The translations under genes were made by a program, and so were the position numbers. From an uncultured Collinsella sp. (GTDB lineage Bacteria > Actinomycetota > Coriobacteriia > Coriobacteriales > Coriobacteriaceae), in the NCBI GenBank assembly GCA_902465105.1, contig CABQLM010000006.1, positions 1 through 44,505 on the forward strand: DNA of 44,505 bases. The letters are read 5' to 3'. Positions 1-7,575 of this stretch are shown here, in pieces (position 1 is the stretch's first letter; the number at the start of each line of letters is the position of its first letter). The notes beneath the pieces are model-generated. The model ran no database searches, was not told the origin of the DNA, and saw only the letters and a list, made by a program, of their open reading frames with translations.

Positions 1-50
1 CGCAGACGCTCAAGCAGGAATACCTCGATACATACGAAGGAGGTGAATGA
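1..50 (+). CDS. 3' end of an unidentified gene (cut by window edge)
   Basis: Reading from base 3, a frame runs to TGA at 48-50 and encodes QTLKQEYLDTYEGGE as its last residues. The stop sits two bases before the ATG of the next gene, and the next gene's ribosome binding site lies inside this coding end, which suggests an operon with coupled translation. Too little is visible to name a product. Confidence 0.4.
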   Translation, partial: QTLKQEYLDTYEGGE

Positions 51-51
51 C

Positions 52-480
52 ATGATAGGCAAGAGCTATGCAAAGATAGCGATTGTTGGCTTTGTACTTT
101 GTCTTGCAATGGTGCTATGTGCATCATTTGCGAGGTATAGGTCCGAGCAGTCGTTCATCGATGGCGCTGAAAATGGGTTTGGCATAGACGGGATGTATGT
201 CAACGATGGCGCGACCAGGCCGTCTATGGCGATTCTTGCAGGCGAAGACATGGAATGGCAAATCTGTAATGACGACGGCTCTTGTCTGAGTGGTCGTTTG
301 GCCGCAACGAGCGACCCGAATTCGTTCGATCTTCTCGACAATGATGGAGCGGATTGCGGTTCTGTTCACCTTTCATATGCATCGCGAGATGGGATGGACG
401 GCATTCTCTACGTCTCCCACGAGACTGGCGATTTCAAGATGCGCAGGACTAACCGAGTGCCGGCTTTTATCGAGGAGTGA
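52..480 (+). CDS. small membrane-anchored or secreted protein, unknown function
   Basis: A 142-residue protein whose N-terminus is one hydrophobic helix (about residues 8-27, IAIVGFVLCLAMVLCASFA) preceded by lysines. This fits a signal anchor with the rest outside the cell. The remainder is acidic and polar with several Cys (WQICNDDGSCLSG), so a disulfide is possible. I chose ATG 52 because GGAGG at 39-43 lies 8 bases upstream; the in-frame GTG at 43 falls inside that site. I do not recognise the family. Confidence 0.6.
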   Translation: MIGKSYAKIAIVGFVLCLAMVLCASFARYRSEQSFIDGAENGFGIDGMYVNDGATRPSMAILAGEDMEWQICNDDGSCLSGRLAATSDPNSFDLLDNDGADCGSVHLSYASRDGMDGILYVSHETGDFKMRRTNRVPAFIEE

Positions 481-485
481 GAGTT

Positions 486-514
486 CCCGGCGGTCTGCCG
501 ATCAGGCCGCCGGG
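486..514 (+). terminator. GC-rich hairpin just after the anchored-protein gene
   Basis: CCCGGCGG (486-493) and CCGCCGGG (507-514) form an 8-bp stem five bases after the stop at 480. No T-run follows, so it may be a weak terminator or an RNA end-protecting structure. Confidence 0.3.
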
Positions 515-523
515 GTATTGAAC

Positions 524-559
524 CCCGCATTCATCCGTACACACACGGATGAATGCGGG
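524..559. repeat. perfect 15-bp inverted repeat
   Basis: CCCGCATTCATCCGT (524-538) is repeated inverted at 545-559 around the 6-base loop ACACAC. There is no U-tract on either side, so a simple terminator is doubtful. It lies directly behind another hairpin and ahead of an exonuclease remnant. Confidence 0.7.
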
Positions 560-584
560 AAGTGTCCGGATGAAGTTGATAATC

Positions 585-918
585 AAGGAAACAAAGCCGT
601 TCTGCCTGGGACGGCTTTGGCCTGGACATTAACTACAACATCGCAATCGACACTTATCAGCTCGCGCAACGCGCATGGCCAGATCTCGGGCGCTGGTGCA
701 TGGAGGACCTTCGAGATTTACTGGACATCCAAAACGACGACGCACACCGCGTGCTCGCCGACTGCGAAGACGAGATGGCTGTCTACAATGCGATCAGAAA
801 CGGCGTGAAGTCCGGAGATCTTTCTGTGGAACCGCCGCGCCGTCGCGCGAGCCGACCGGGCAACCCGGGCAATCTGGTCCCGGCTCTCCCGGTCGTATTC
901 CTACGATATCGCCCCTAG
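585..918 (+). pseudogene. remnant of a DnaQ/PolC-type 3'-5' exonuclease
   Basis: One open frame without a good start reads GFGLDINYNIAIDT, then YQLAQRAWPDLGRW, LRDLLDIQNDDAHRVLADCE and DEMAVYNAI, ending at TAG 916-918. The pattern IDT-x-Q-LAxRxWPDL, later NDDAHRxLADxE, is the C-terminal half of DEDD-family exonucleases of the DNA polymerase III epsilon/PolC type, including the H-x(4)-D motif (HRVLAD). The N-terminal DxE motif and a start codon are missing. After the motif the protein drifts into Arg/Pro-rich sequence unlike the family. I infer a decayed fragment. Confidence 0.45.
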
Positions 919-930
919 ATCACCAATGTG

Positions 931-1170
931 TCAGATAAAGAATGAGGCAATGGTTATGATCACGCCTACGGCAGATGCAACGACTACGCCTTTTTTCCTC
1001 TCCTTTAGTCCGACGAATAGGGTTGCCGTAAAGTAAAGGGCGGAAATACAGTCTATGGCAAGCGAAACGAGTTCCTTGGGCGGTTTCAGCAAAAGGTCGC
1101 TAGCAAAGAGTAATGCAAGCAGAGCAAAGCCGATTGTGGTCAAGTATCTCGATTGATTTTGCGACAACAT
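931..1170 (-). CDS. small two-helix membrane protein
   Basis: A 79-residue protein. Two to three hydrophobic stretches (about residues 10-28, 35-53 and 61-79) are interrupted by KPPKE and KERKKG, a usual inside-positive pattern. GAAAGGAAG lies a few bases before ATG 1170. The stop of the upstream reading frame (TGA at 1183-1185) is just ahead of that site, so this gene looks co-transcribed with the secreted-peptide gene above it. I do not recognise the family; an immunity or bacteriocin-accessory role is only a guess from size and neighbours. Confidence 0.55.
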   Translation of the reverse strand: MLSQNQSRYLTTIGFALLALLFASDLLLKPPKELVSLAIDCISALYFTATLFVGLKERKKGVVVASAVGVIITIASFFI

Positions 1171-1325
1171 GGCAACTTCCTTTCAGAACATGCAAATGAA
1201 AAGTCGGTACGATGTCATTGCGGTTGCAAAAAAGCCGCCGCTAGGACCGGTTGTCACGAGACCGGCGATAACTTCAGCGGTGCCAGCAAGGTAGGGATCG
1301 CGCAGGCAAGCCTCCTCCTTCGCGT

Positions 1326-1586
1326 TCAGCTTGACCTTGTGAGGGACGGGGCGGTTATTTGCAGATCCGTGAGAATCGCACCACGCCTTGGAATATGAAT
1401 CCGTGCAGCGTCCGCGCTCAAAAGGGATATATCGTAATTTTCGTCGTAGTTGTCTCCGACGTAGATCTCGCTGCTCTCGGCGGGAGATCCCTCGTCGGCA
1501 TAGGCTGCCGCAACGGGCACAAATGGTGTCATGACAAGTGAGAGGCAAAGAGCTGCTGAGACGATGGAGGGCAGGCATTTCTTCAT
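1326..1586 (-). CDS. small secreted protein with signal peptide, possibly frameshifted
   Basis: An 86-residue protein that starts with a clear signal peptide: MKK, a hydrophobic core to about residue 20, then VPVAAAYADE with a likely AYA cleavage site. AAGGAG lies 6-8 bases before the ATG. The mature part is acidic (YVGDNYDENYD). Near its end the adjacent frame stays open to TGA at 1183 and encodes a more protein-like tail (KVKLNAKEEACLRDPYLAG, then a Gly/Ala-rich hydrophobic stretch). The true product may therefore continue to 1183 through a frameshift, making this either a pseudogene or a sequencing error. Function unknown. Confidence 0.5.
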   Translation of the reverse strand: MKKCLPSIVSAALCLSLVMTPFVPVAAAYADEGSPAESSEIYVGDNYDENYDISLLSADAARIHIPRRGAILTDLQITAPSLTRSS

Positions 1587-1615
1587 GGCTGGCTCCTTAA
1601 TCTGGCCTTTGATAG

Positions 1616-1786
1616 TTACTCGATGTCGCCTCCTTCCGCTTTATATCCGTTGTATTCGGCGTATTTCTTTAATAAGGCAAGAGGTTCTTCCTCTCCTTCG
1701 GATAAGCCGATGATGTTTCCTTGATCATCCAGTATGAATACGGACGGAATATGCTCAAGTTCATATTGGTCATACACGGTATTATC
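1616..1786 (-). pseudogene. 3' fragment of a thioredoxin-like protein
   Basis: The minus strand reads NTVYDQYELEHIPSVFILDD, QGNIIGLSEGEEEPLALLKK and YAEYNGYKAEGGDIE, then TAA at 1616-1618. The segment LEHIPSVFILDDQGNII matches the cis-Pro loop and following strand of thioredoxin-fold proteins. The N-terminal half with the CxxC site is absent: going upstream the frame meets a stop near 1790, where a DUF6273 fragment begins on the other strand. The secreted-peptide gene follows 30 bases downstream on the same strand. Confidence 0.55.
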
Positions 1787-2290
1787 TTAATTTTTGCTGA
1801 TGGCTCAGGCAAGGCGGGGCTTACGTTCGAGGCGACCAACAATGCCCTGGCCCTACAGAGAATAAACGCCACGAACACGCACGCCGGCGGCTGGGAGAAG
1901 TCCGAACTCCGCGGCCTCCTCAATACCGGCGACCTCTGGTCGCTTTTGCCTTGCGAACTCCAGTCCAAGGTGAAGTCCGTCACGAAGATGACCGACAACC
2001 TGGGCGACGGCAAGGCAGGCACCCCCTCGGCCACGACTGACAAGGTCTTCCTGCTCTCGATGATTGAAGTCTACGGTGACCTCCAGTCTGACGGCGCCCA
2101 GTACGAGTACTACAAATCCAAGGGCGTGACAACGTCGAACTATTCCAGTGCTTCGTCGAGCAGCTATCACTGGACTCGCTCCGTGCATCCGAGCAACTCC
2201 GCGTCTTTCCGCTGTGTCCACAGCAACGGCAGCTATGACTACTACAGCGCGACGAACATCTACTGCGTGTTCCCCGCCTTCTGCTTTTAG
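1787..2290 (+). pseudogene. 3' part of a DUF6273-type surface protein
   Basis: From about 1796 the frame reads ADGSGKAGLTFEATNNALAL, then GGWEKSELRGLLNTGDLWSL, KSVTKMTDNLG, ATTDKVFLLSMIEVYG and a tail ending YCVFPAFCF. This is the DUF6273 layout: GGWE-SE-R-L, LP-LQSK, TDK-FL-S--EVYG, and an aromatic/Ser-rich end. Such proteins normally have an N-terminal signal peptide and repeats, and none are present here. Upstream in frame the sequence is only the antisense of the thioredoxin-like fragment, so I treat the first part of the open frame as accidental. A good terminator follows. Confidence 0.6.
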
Positions 2291-2305
2291 CCTCATCTGC
2301 AACCA

Positions 2306-2343
2306 ATGAAAAGCCCGTGCGATTCTGCGCGGGCTTTTCATTT
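2306..2343 (+). terminator. Rho-independent terminator after the DUF6273 fragment
   Basis: ATGAAAAGCCCG (2306-2317) pairs perfectly with CGGGCTTTTCAT (2330-2341), with a 12-base loop, and the descending arm supplies TTTT. It lies 16 bases after the stop. Its retention suggests this gene end is original. Confidence 0.75.
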
Positions 2344-2732
2344 GGCAACCAAACGAACGATTCTCGTCTTGAAGCATAGTTATCGGTTTGAGTAGAAATG
2401 GGGTCGTACAGCGGCTCTCAGAGCGCCTGCCGCCCTCCCCCGCCATTATCTCTGCGGCTCCTTCGTATGGAGCCCATCCTGCTTGGCGTTTCGTTGCAAC
2501 AGCCCACTTGTCCACCGATCAAGTGAACTACTGGAGTAAATACAGTGACACGCTTGTACGTTACAGTCGCTATATTGGCGTAAATCGCCGCGATAAATGC
2601 CGCCAATTCTCGGCGTGTACCTGCTGCGCGTATGTAGAATCATATCGCGCTAATAAATCGGCTCAAGCGCGTGCAAAACACGCAAGTAACCGCACAAAGC
2701 GATTATCGCGCAGGTAGATTTTTGGCACCCCG
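2344..2732. other. gene-free stretch
   Basis: No frame here has both a plausible start and protein-like content. The longest plus frame (2388-2717) is rich in Arg/Ser/Cys without domain pattern, and I reject it. I see no RNA gene or array. Confidence 0.5.
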
Positions 2733-2754
2733 TTGCTTAATCAAAATTAAGCAA
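2733..2754. repeat. AT-rich perfect inverted repeat
   Basis: TTGCTTAAT (2733-2741) and ATTAAGCAA (2746-2754) pair perfectly around CAAA. The arm sequence TTGCTTAA recurs directly afterwards (2755-2762). It could be a protein-binding palindrome or a second-stage terminator for the tRNA-Pro transcript. Confidence 0.5.
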
Positions 2755-2760
2755 TTGCTT

Positions 2761-2795
2761 AAAACAAAAAAGGTCAGGCACTAGGTGCCTGACCT
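2761..2795 (-). terminator. terminator of tRNA-Pro
   Basis: AGGTCAGGCAC and GTGCCTGACCT (2771-2795) form a perfect 11-bp stem with loop TAG. On the minus strand it is followed by a T-rich run (complement of AAAACAAAAA, 2761-2770). It lies 10 bases beyond the tRNA 3' end. Confidence 0.8.
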
Positions 2796-2804
2796 GCAAA
2801 CTTC

Positions 2805-2881
<77 letters not shown>

Positions 2882-2923
2882 AAGCTTTTGTTTGTTGCTC
2901 TGCTCTCGCTCGCAACAGGGAGT

Positions 2924-2953
2924 ATATTAACCCGAAACTTTGCCCTTGTGCAA
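2924..2953 (-). promoter_or_regulatory. promoter of tRNA-Pro
   Basis: On the minus strand, TTGCAC (2948-2953) and TAATAT (2924-2929) are 18 bases apart, with TATACT overlapping just downstream. The -10 box is about 43 bases before the tRNA 5' end. The -35 box sits just past the coaBC stop. Confidence 0.5.
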
Positions 2954-2961
2954 GAACTTTT

Positions 2962-4176
2962 TTAAATATTTTGAAGCAAGTCCAAAATTGTATCTGCAAG
3001 CTGGGGTTTTGTTAGTACGGGAAGTTCTTGCGTGCCCGTTGCGCTCACAATCCAGGCCTTGTTGGTGTCGGTCCCAAAGCCCGAATCAGCGCGCGAGACA
3101 TCGTTGGCGATAATGGCATCGCAGCCTTTGCGGGTCAATTTACGCTCGGCGTACTCGACGACGTTATCGGTCTCGGCCGCAAAGCCAATCACGCGGCGAT
3201 CGCCCTTTTGGCGTGAGAGCTCGGCCAAGATGTCAACGGTCTCGACGAGCTCAATTCGGTCCAGGCGCTCGTTGGCCTTTTTGAGTTTGTGATCCGCAGG
3301 GGCGGCAGGCGTGTAGTCGGCGACGGCGGCCGCGCAAATGGCCGCATCGGCCGTCTGAAAGGCGCTCAGAGCCGCCTGCAGCATCTCTGCTGCGGTCTGC
3401 ACGCGCACGCAATCCACGCCGCGGCCCACGTCGAGCGATGTCGGTCCCAGCACAAGCGTGACCGCAGCGCCGCGGCGAGCAGCCTCCCCCGCCAGGGCGA
3501 TGCCCATCTTGCCCGACGACCGGTTGCCAATGAAGCGCACAGGGTCAATCGGCTCGTGCGTGGGGCCGGCGGTAATCACGACGCGCTTGCCCGCCAGGTC
3601 TTGCGGGACGGGGTTGAGCACCTCGCAGACGGCCTCGACGATGTCCTCGGGCTCGCTCATGCGTCCCGTGTCCACGTCGCCGCAGGCAAGGTAGCCGCTG
3701 CCGGGTCCCACTACATGAACGCCACGGTCGCGCAGCGTGGCCATATTGGCCTGCGTCGCCGGCGCCTTCCACATACCGTTGTTCATGGCGGGTGCGACCA
3801 CGATGGGTCGCGGTGTGGCAAGCAGCGTGGTGGAGATGAGGTCGTCGGCGATACCGTTTGCCATCTTGGCGATGATATTGGCCGTCGCGGGCGCCACGAC
3901 CACCAGATCGGGCTCCTGCGCCAGCGAAATGTGGTGGATGGGGTCGGAGGGGTCGTCGAACAGGCCCACGGCGACCGGCTCGTTGGTGAGCGCACGGAAG
4001 GTGAGCGGGCCCACAAACTCCGTGGCATGCTCGCTCATAACGACCTTGACGCGCGCGCCGCGCTTTTGCAGCAGGCGCACGATATTGCACGACTTATAGG
4101 CGGCGATCCCGCCGGTAATGCCCAGCAGGATCGTTTTTCCCTCAAGTTGCATTGAATTGTTGGATGCCGCCGTCAT
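2962..4176 (-). CDS. coaBC: bifunctional phosphopantothenoylcysteine decarboxylase / phosphopantothenate-cysteine ligase
   Basis: A cytoplasmic coenzyme A biosynthesis enzyme. The ligase half joins cysteine to 4'-phosphopantothenate and the flavin-dependent decarboxylase half makes 4'-phosphopantetheine. The 404 residues match the usual bacterial length. The CoaC half has GITGGIAAYK (about 19-28), the catalytic His in IHHISLA (81/82), PAMN (129-132) and the flap Cys in GYLACGD (C165). The CoaB half starts near 196 with VVITAGPTHEPIDPVRFIGN and SSGKMG and contains the KLKKANE lysine motif. AAGGAAG lies 8 bases before ATG 4176. It is last in the housekeeping run, two bases after the zinc-ribbon gene stop. 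Confidence 0.96.
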   Translation of the reverse strand: MTAASNNSMQLEGKTILLGITGGIAAYKSCNIVRLLQKRGARVKVVMSEHATEFVGPLTFRALTNEPVAVGLFDDPSDPIHHISLAQEPDLVVVAPATANIIAKMANGIADDLISTTLLATPRPIVVAPAMNNGMWKAPATQANMATLRDRGVHVVGPGSGYLACGDVDTGRMSEPEDIVEAVCEVLNPVPQDLAGKRVVITAGPTHEPIDPVRFIGNRSSGKMGIALAGEAARRGAAVTLVLGPTSLDVGRGVDCVRVQTAAEMLQAALSAFQTADAAICAAAVADYTPAAPADHKLKKANERLDRIELVETVDILAELSRQKGDRRVIGFAAETDNVVEYAERKLTRKGCDAIIANDVSRADSGFGTDTNKAWIVSATGTQELPVLTKPQLADTILDLLQNI

Positions 4177-4178
4177 CG

Positions 4179-4898
4179 TTAGGCTTCCTTGCTGGGGAGC
4201 ACGAGCAGGCGGTGGCAGTACGGGCAGTGCGTAATCTCACTACCGTCGTGGTTGAGGTCGCTCATGGACGACGCCTGCAGCGCGGTGTGGCAGACCGTGG
4301 GGATGTTGCCCTTGATGGTCTCGACGGCCAGGCCGCGGAACTGCTTGAGCAGGCGCTCGTAATCGGTGAGCACGTCAGTCGGAAGCGTAGCGGCCAGTGC
4401 GGTGCGCTCCTTGGTGGCGGCATCAATCTGGGCCTGGAGGTCGGCTGCCTTGGCGCGGGCGGCCTTGGTATCGGCCTTCACACCCTCCTCGAACTTGGCG
4501 ATGATGGCCTGCGCGCGAGCCTCGCGGTCGAGCGCTTCCTTGTGGGCGACGACGACGTCCTTGCGGGTGTGCTCGATCTTGTCCAGACGCTTGGCCAGGG
4601 TGGCGAGCTCATTCTCCAGGTCCTGCACCTCGCGGTAATCAGAGCCGTCAACGTGGCGCTTCTTGGCGGCCTCGATGGCGTTGTTGGTCTGGATCTCGGT
4701 GGTGTTGAGGTCGTCGAGCTCGATATCCAGATCCTTGCGCTGGGCGTAGAGCTTGGTCATCTCGGACTTGAGCTTCACATAGGTCTTACGCTTGGAAGCG
4801 AGCTCCTTGAGCTCCGGCATATTGGCAAGTTCGCTCTTGTTGCGGGCGAGTTCCAAATCGATCTGTTGCAGCTTGAGTAGCGTAGCGCCGGCGCTCAT
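4179..4898 (-). CDS. coiled-coil zinc-ribbon protein (CdsZ/DUF-type C4 zinc ribbon)
   Basis: A 239-residue protein, mostly long charged helices that would form a coiled coil (about 1-185), followed by a C-terminal zinc ribbon whose visible half is CPYCHRLLVLP and whose other ligand lies nearer C in VCHTALQ. Proteins of this design are common in Actinobacteria beside nif3-like genes; some are described as zinc-ribbon RNA/DNA-binding or chaperone-like, but the role is not settled. I chose ATG 4898, not the longer frame to 4934, because AAAGGAGA precedes it and because it overlaps the Nif3 stop as ATGA. Confidence 0.85.
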   Translation of the reverse strand: MSAGATLLKLQQIDLELARNKSELANMPELKELASKRKTYVKLKSEMTKLYAQRKDLDIELDDLNTTEIQTNNAIEAAKKRHVDGSDYREVQDLENELATLAKRLDKIEHTRKDVVVAHKEALDREARAQAIIAKFEEGVKADTKAARAKAADLQAQIDAATKERTALAATLPTDVLTDYERLLKQFRGLAVETIKGNIPTVCHTALQASSMSDLNHDGSEITHCPYCHRLLVLPSKEA

Positions 4899-5704
4899 AA
4901 GTTCTCTCCTTTTGTCACAGTCCACCATTGGCAAGGGTTCAGTATTTTAATCGCATGACGGGGGTCGACCCCGGCGTCAACTGCAGAGTTCATCAATATA
5001 TCAACGAACGGCTCCTCGGAGCGGTCATGGCCGAGCAAGATCACCGGCAGTCCGCGCAACGCAAGGTCTTGCGCCACGTGGTAGCCCGCCTCGCCCGTCA
5101 CGACAACATCCGCACCGGCGGCAATGGCGAGCTCTCCAAAGTCGCCCAAGGAGCCGCCCAAAATGGCGATGGTGCGGCACGGGTGCTCGGCATCGCCCCA
5201 CACACGGGGGTCGCTGCCATAGGCCATGGCAGCGCGCGTGGCAAGGTCGCGCAGCGTGCACGGTTCGTTGAGCGTTGCTAACGCGCCCAGGCCGCAGGCC
5301 TCGGGCTCGTCAATGTGCTCCAGCGAGCTCATGGGCTCAGCGCCCAGCAACTCACTCAGGCAAACGCGAGCCTCATGCGAGCGGTCCAGATTGGTGTGGA
5401 GCGAGATGATACTCACCCCGCAGCGGGCAGCCTCGTAGAGCGCCGCACTGCACTGGGGACGAGTCGCGCTGGGCGGGCAAAATGCCTCGGGCGCCTTGAT
5501 ATAGATGGGATGATGCGTCAGCAGCACGTTGGCGCCGGCCTCGAGAGCGCGGTGCACGTTGGCCTCGGTCGCGTCGAGTGCACAGGCAACACCGGTGATC
5601 TCTGCAGTGGGATCTCCCACGGATAGCCCAACATGATCCCAGCACTCGGCGTCTGCCTTGGGGTAGCGCGCCAGCAGCGCACGTTCAAGCTCGGAGACGA
5701 TCAT
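4895..5704 (-). CDS. Nif3-like dinuclear metal centre hexameric protein
   Basis: A 269-residue protein of the NIF3/YqfO family, which binds two metal ions and forms a toroidal hexamer. Metal-binding signatures are visible: LTHHPIY (about 62-68), SLHTNLDRSHE and, near the end, GHDRSEEP where the family usually has GHYxSE. Some members were named GTP cyclohydrolase 1 type 2, but a firm physiological activity is lacking. Its stop overlaps the next gene's start and its own start overlaps the cysteine desulfurase stop. It lacks the inserted PII-like domain of longer relatives such as B. subtilis YqfO. Confidence 0.9.
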   Translation of the reverse strand: MIVSELERALLARYPKADAECWDHVGLSVGDPTAEITGVACALDATEANVHRALEAGANVLLTHHPIYIKAPEAFCPPSATRPQCSAALYEAARCGVSIISLHTNLDRSHEARVCLSELLGAEPMSSLEHIDEPEACGLGALATLNEPCTLRDLATRAAMAYGSDPRVWGDAEHPCRTIAILGGSLGDFGELAIAAGADVVVTGEAGYHVAQDLALRGLPVILLGHDRSEEPFVDILMNSAVDAGVDPRHAIKILNPCQWWTVTKGENL

Positions 5705-6879
5705 GCGGCGCCTACGATCGAGAGGAGCGTCTGGGCAAAATCGTCCAGATCGGCAGGGTTCACGCGGTCATCAAACGAGATGCGCAGCGACCCCAATGCC
5801 TGCTCGCGACCAATGCCCATGGCGCTGAGCACGTGGCTCGGGTCCATACTGCCGCTCGAGCATGCCGAGCCTGCCGACACCTCAAAGCCGGCGGCGTCCA
5901 GCTTGATGATGAGCTCCTCGGAGTCCATGCCGTCAATGTAGATCGATACTATGCCGGGCAGACGGTCGGCATGCGCATAGTCGCACATCGTGGCGTGAAT
6001 GCGCGGATGGGCCGTAAGCGTGGCGTAGAGCTTGTCGGAAAGGGCTTGCAGCTTCTCGCGCTCCTCGGCCACATGGGGCTTCAGCGTGCGGGCGGCAGCG
6101 GCAAAGGCGAGCTGCGTGCGCAGGTCCTGCGTGCCGGCACGTCGTCCGGCTTCCTGTCCACCGCCAAAGATGCGGGGGCGCAGCGGCGTGCGGTTCTTAA
6201 GGTAGAGCGCGCCGGATGCCACAGGGCCGCCGATCTTATGTGCGGCAACGGTCATAGCATCGACGCCCAGCTCGGTGACATCGAGCGGAATATGTAAGTA
6301 GCCCTGGATGGCATCGGTGTGGAACAGGGCGCCCACGGTATGCGCCGCGGCGGCCAGCTCGCGGATGGGCTGCACCACGCCGGTCTCGTTGTTGGCGGCC
6401 ATGATGCTCACGAGCGCGACGTCGTCGCCGAGCAAGTCGCTCAGCGCGGCGGTCTCGATGTAGCCCGCACGGCAGGGCTGCACCAGATCGACGGTAAAGC
6501 CGGCTGCACGCAGCAGCGGCAGGTTATCCAGAATCGAATCGTGCTCGATGGCCGAAACGATTACACGATCGCGCTTACGATCGCGCTGGCGAGCGCCTTC
6601 GGCAAGACCGAGGAGCGCCAGCTGGTTTGCCTCGGTACCGCCGTTGGTCAAGATAATCTCGGACGGGCGGACGCGCGCGCCAAAGCTGCGGGCAATCTCG
6701 CGACGCGCCACTTCTAGGCGCGCAGCGGCCTTGCGGCCGAGCGAATGTAGCGAGTTGGGGTTGACGCCGGCAAGCTCGCTGTCGTCGTACTCGCGCTGCG
6801 CAAGGAGCGCCTCGGCGCGCATGGGCGTCGAGGCGGCATAGTCAAGATTCACGGGTATGCGGTTTTGACCTGCGGTCAT
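5701..6879 (-). CDS. cysteine desulfurase (NifS/IscS family)
   Basis: A pyridoxal-phosphate enzyme that takes sulfur from cysteine for Fe-S cluster assembly or tRNA thiolation. At 392 residues it is of normal size. Visible are the N-terminal LDYAASTPM, GGTEANQLAL, EHDSILDN, ANNETGVVQPI, the cofactor lysine in VAAHKIGGP (K215) and the catalytic cysteine in SAGSACSSGS (C340). No iscU or mnmA is next to it, so the acceptor cannot be told. AGGAGG lies about 11 bases before ATG 6879. The start is inside the operon, 6 bases after the rpe stop. Confidence 0.95.
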   Translation of the reverse strand: MTAGQNRIPVNLDYAASTPMRAEALLAQREYDDSELAGVNPNSLHSLGRKAAARLEVARREIARSFGARVRPSEIILTNGGTEANQLALLGLAEGARQRDRKRDRVIVSAIEHDSILDNLPLLRAAGFTVDLVQPCRAGYIETAALSDLLGDDVALVSIMAANNETGVVQPIRELAAAAHTVGALFHTDAIQGYLHIPLDVTELGVDAMTVAAHKIGGPVASGALYLKNRTPLRPRIFGGGQEAGRRAGTQDLRTQLAFAAAARTLKPHVAEEREKLQALSDKLYATLTAHPRIHATMCDYAHADRLPGIVSIYIDGMDSEELIIKLDAAGFEVSAGSACSSGSMDPSHVLSAMGIGREQALGSLRISFDDRVNPADLDDFAQTLLSIVGAA

Positions 6880-6885
6880 AAGGGT

Positions 6886-7557
6886 TTATGCCTCCTGTGC
6901 GGCCTCGTTGCCCAGCTTCTGCAGCAGCGCAACCTCGGCAGCGGGATCTTCGGACTTAAATACGGCGGAGCCGGCCACCAGGACATTTGCGCCGGCCTTG
7001 ACGACCTCGGCGATGTTTTTGGAAGAGATGCCGCCGTCGACCTCGATCACGGGCGACACGCCGTGGCGCTCGCACATGGCTTTGAGCTCGTGCAGTTTAG
7101 CAATGGTACCCGGGATAAAGCTCTGGCCGCCAAAGCCCGGGTTTACACTCATCAGCAGCACGATATCGACGACCTCGATGATGCTCTCGAGCACGCAGAC
7201 GGGCGTTGCGGGGTTGAGCACCACGCCGGCCTTGACGCCGCGCTGCTGCAGGTGCGTGAGCGTGCGGTGCAGGTGCGTGGAGGCCTCGTAGTGAACGGTG
7301 ATCATATCGGCGCCGGCGTCGGCGTACCAATCGACGGTCTCGTCGGGGTTCGACACCATGAGGTGCGCGTCGACCGGCACGTCGGTGGAGCGCTTGACGG
7401 CCTTGAGGATGTCAACGCCAAAGGTGAGGTTGCCGGTAAAGTGACCGTCCATCACGTCGAAGTGCACAAAGTCGGCACCGGCGATCTTGTCGAGGTCGCC
7501 CTTGAGGTTGGCCATATCGGCCGAGAGGACGGACGGAGCGATTTTGATGGAACCCAT
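6886..7557 (-). CDS. rpe: ribulose-phosphate 3-epimerase
   Basis: Interconverts ribulose 5-phosphate and xylulose 5-phosphate in the pentose phosphate pathway, in the cytoplasm. The 223-residue TIM barrel shows the full family set: IAPSVLSADMANL, HFDVMDGHF, VDAHLMVSNPD, VVLNPATPV, VLLMSVNPGFGGQSFIP, EVDGGISSKN and VAGSAVF. Metal-binding His and Asp residues are intact. It follows gpsA by 18 bases and precedes the cysteine desulfurase gene by 6. Confidence 0.97.
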   Translation of the reverse strand: MGSIKIAPSVLSADMANLKGDLDKIAGADFVHFDVMDGHFTGNLTFGVDILKAVKRSTDVPVDAHLMVSNPDETVDWYADAGADMITVHYEASTHLHRTLTHLQQRGVKAGVVLNPATPVCVLESIIEVVDIVLLMSVNPGFGGQSFIPGTIAKLHELKAMCERHGVSPVIEVDGGISSKNIAEVVKAGANVLVAGSAVFKSEDPAAEVALLQKLGNEAAQEA

Positions 7558-7575
7558 GGTAGTAGCCTTTCTGCG

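Noticed and set aside
1721..1795. Start of the DUF6273 frame at 1721 as a real N-terminus
   Set aside because: This part is the reverse strand of the thioredoxin-like fragment.
2388..2717. 109-codon plus-strand frame
   Set aside because: No ribosome site, odd composition and no pattern; it lies in a low-content intergenic stretch.
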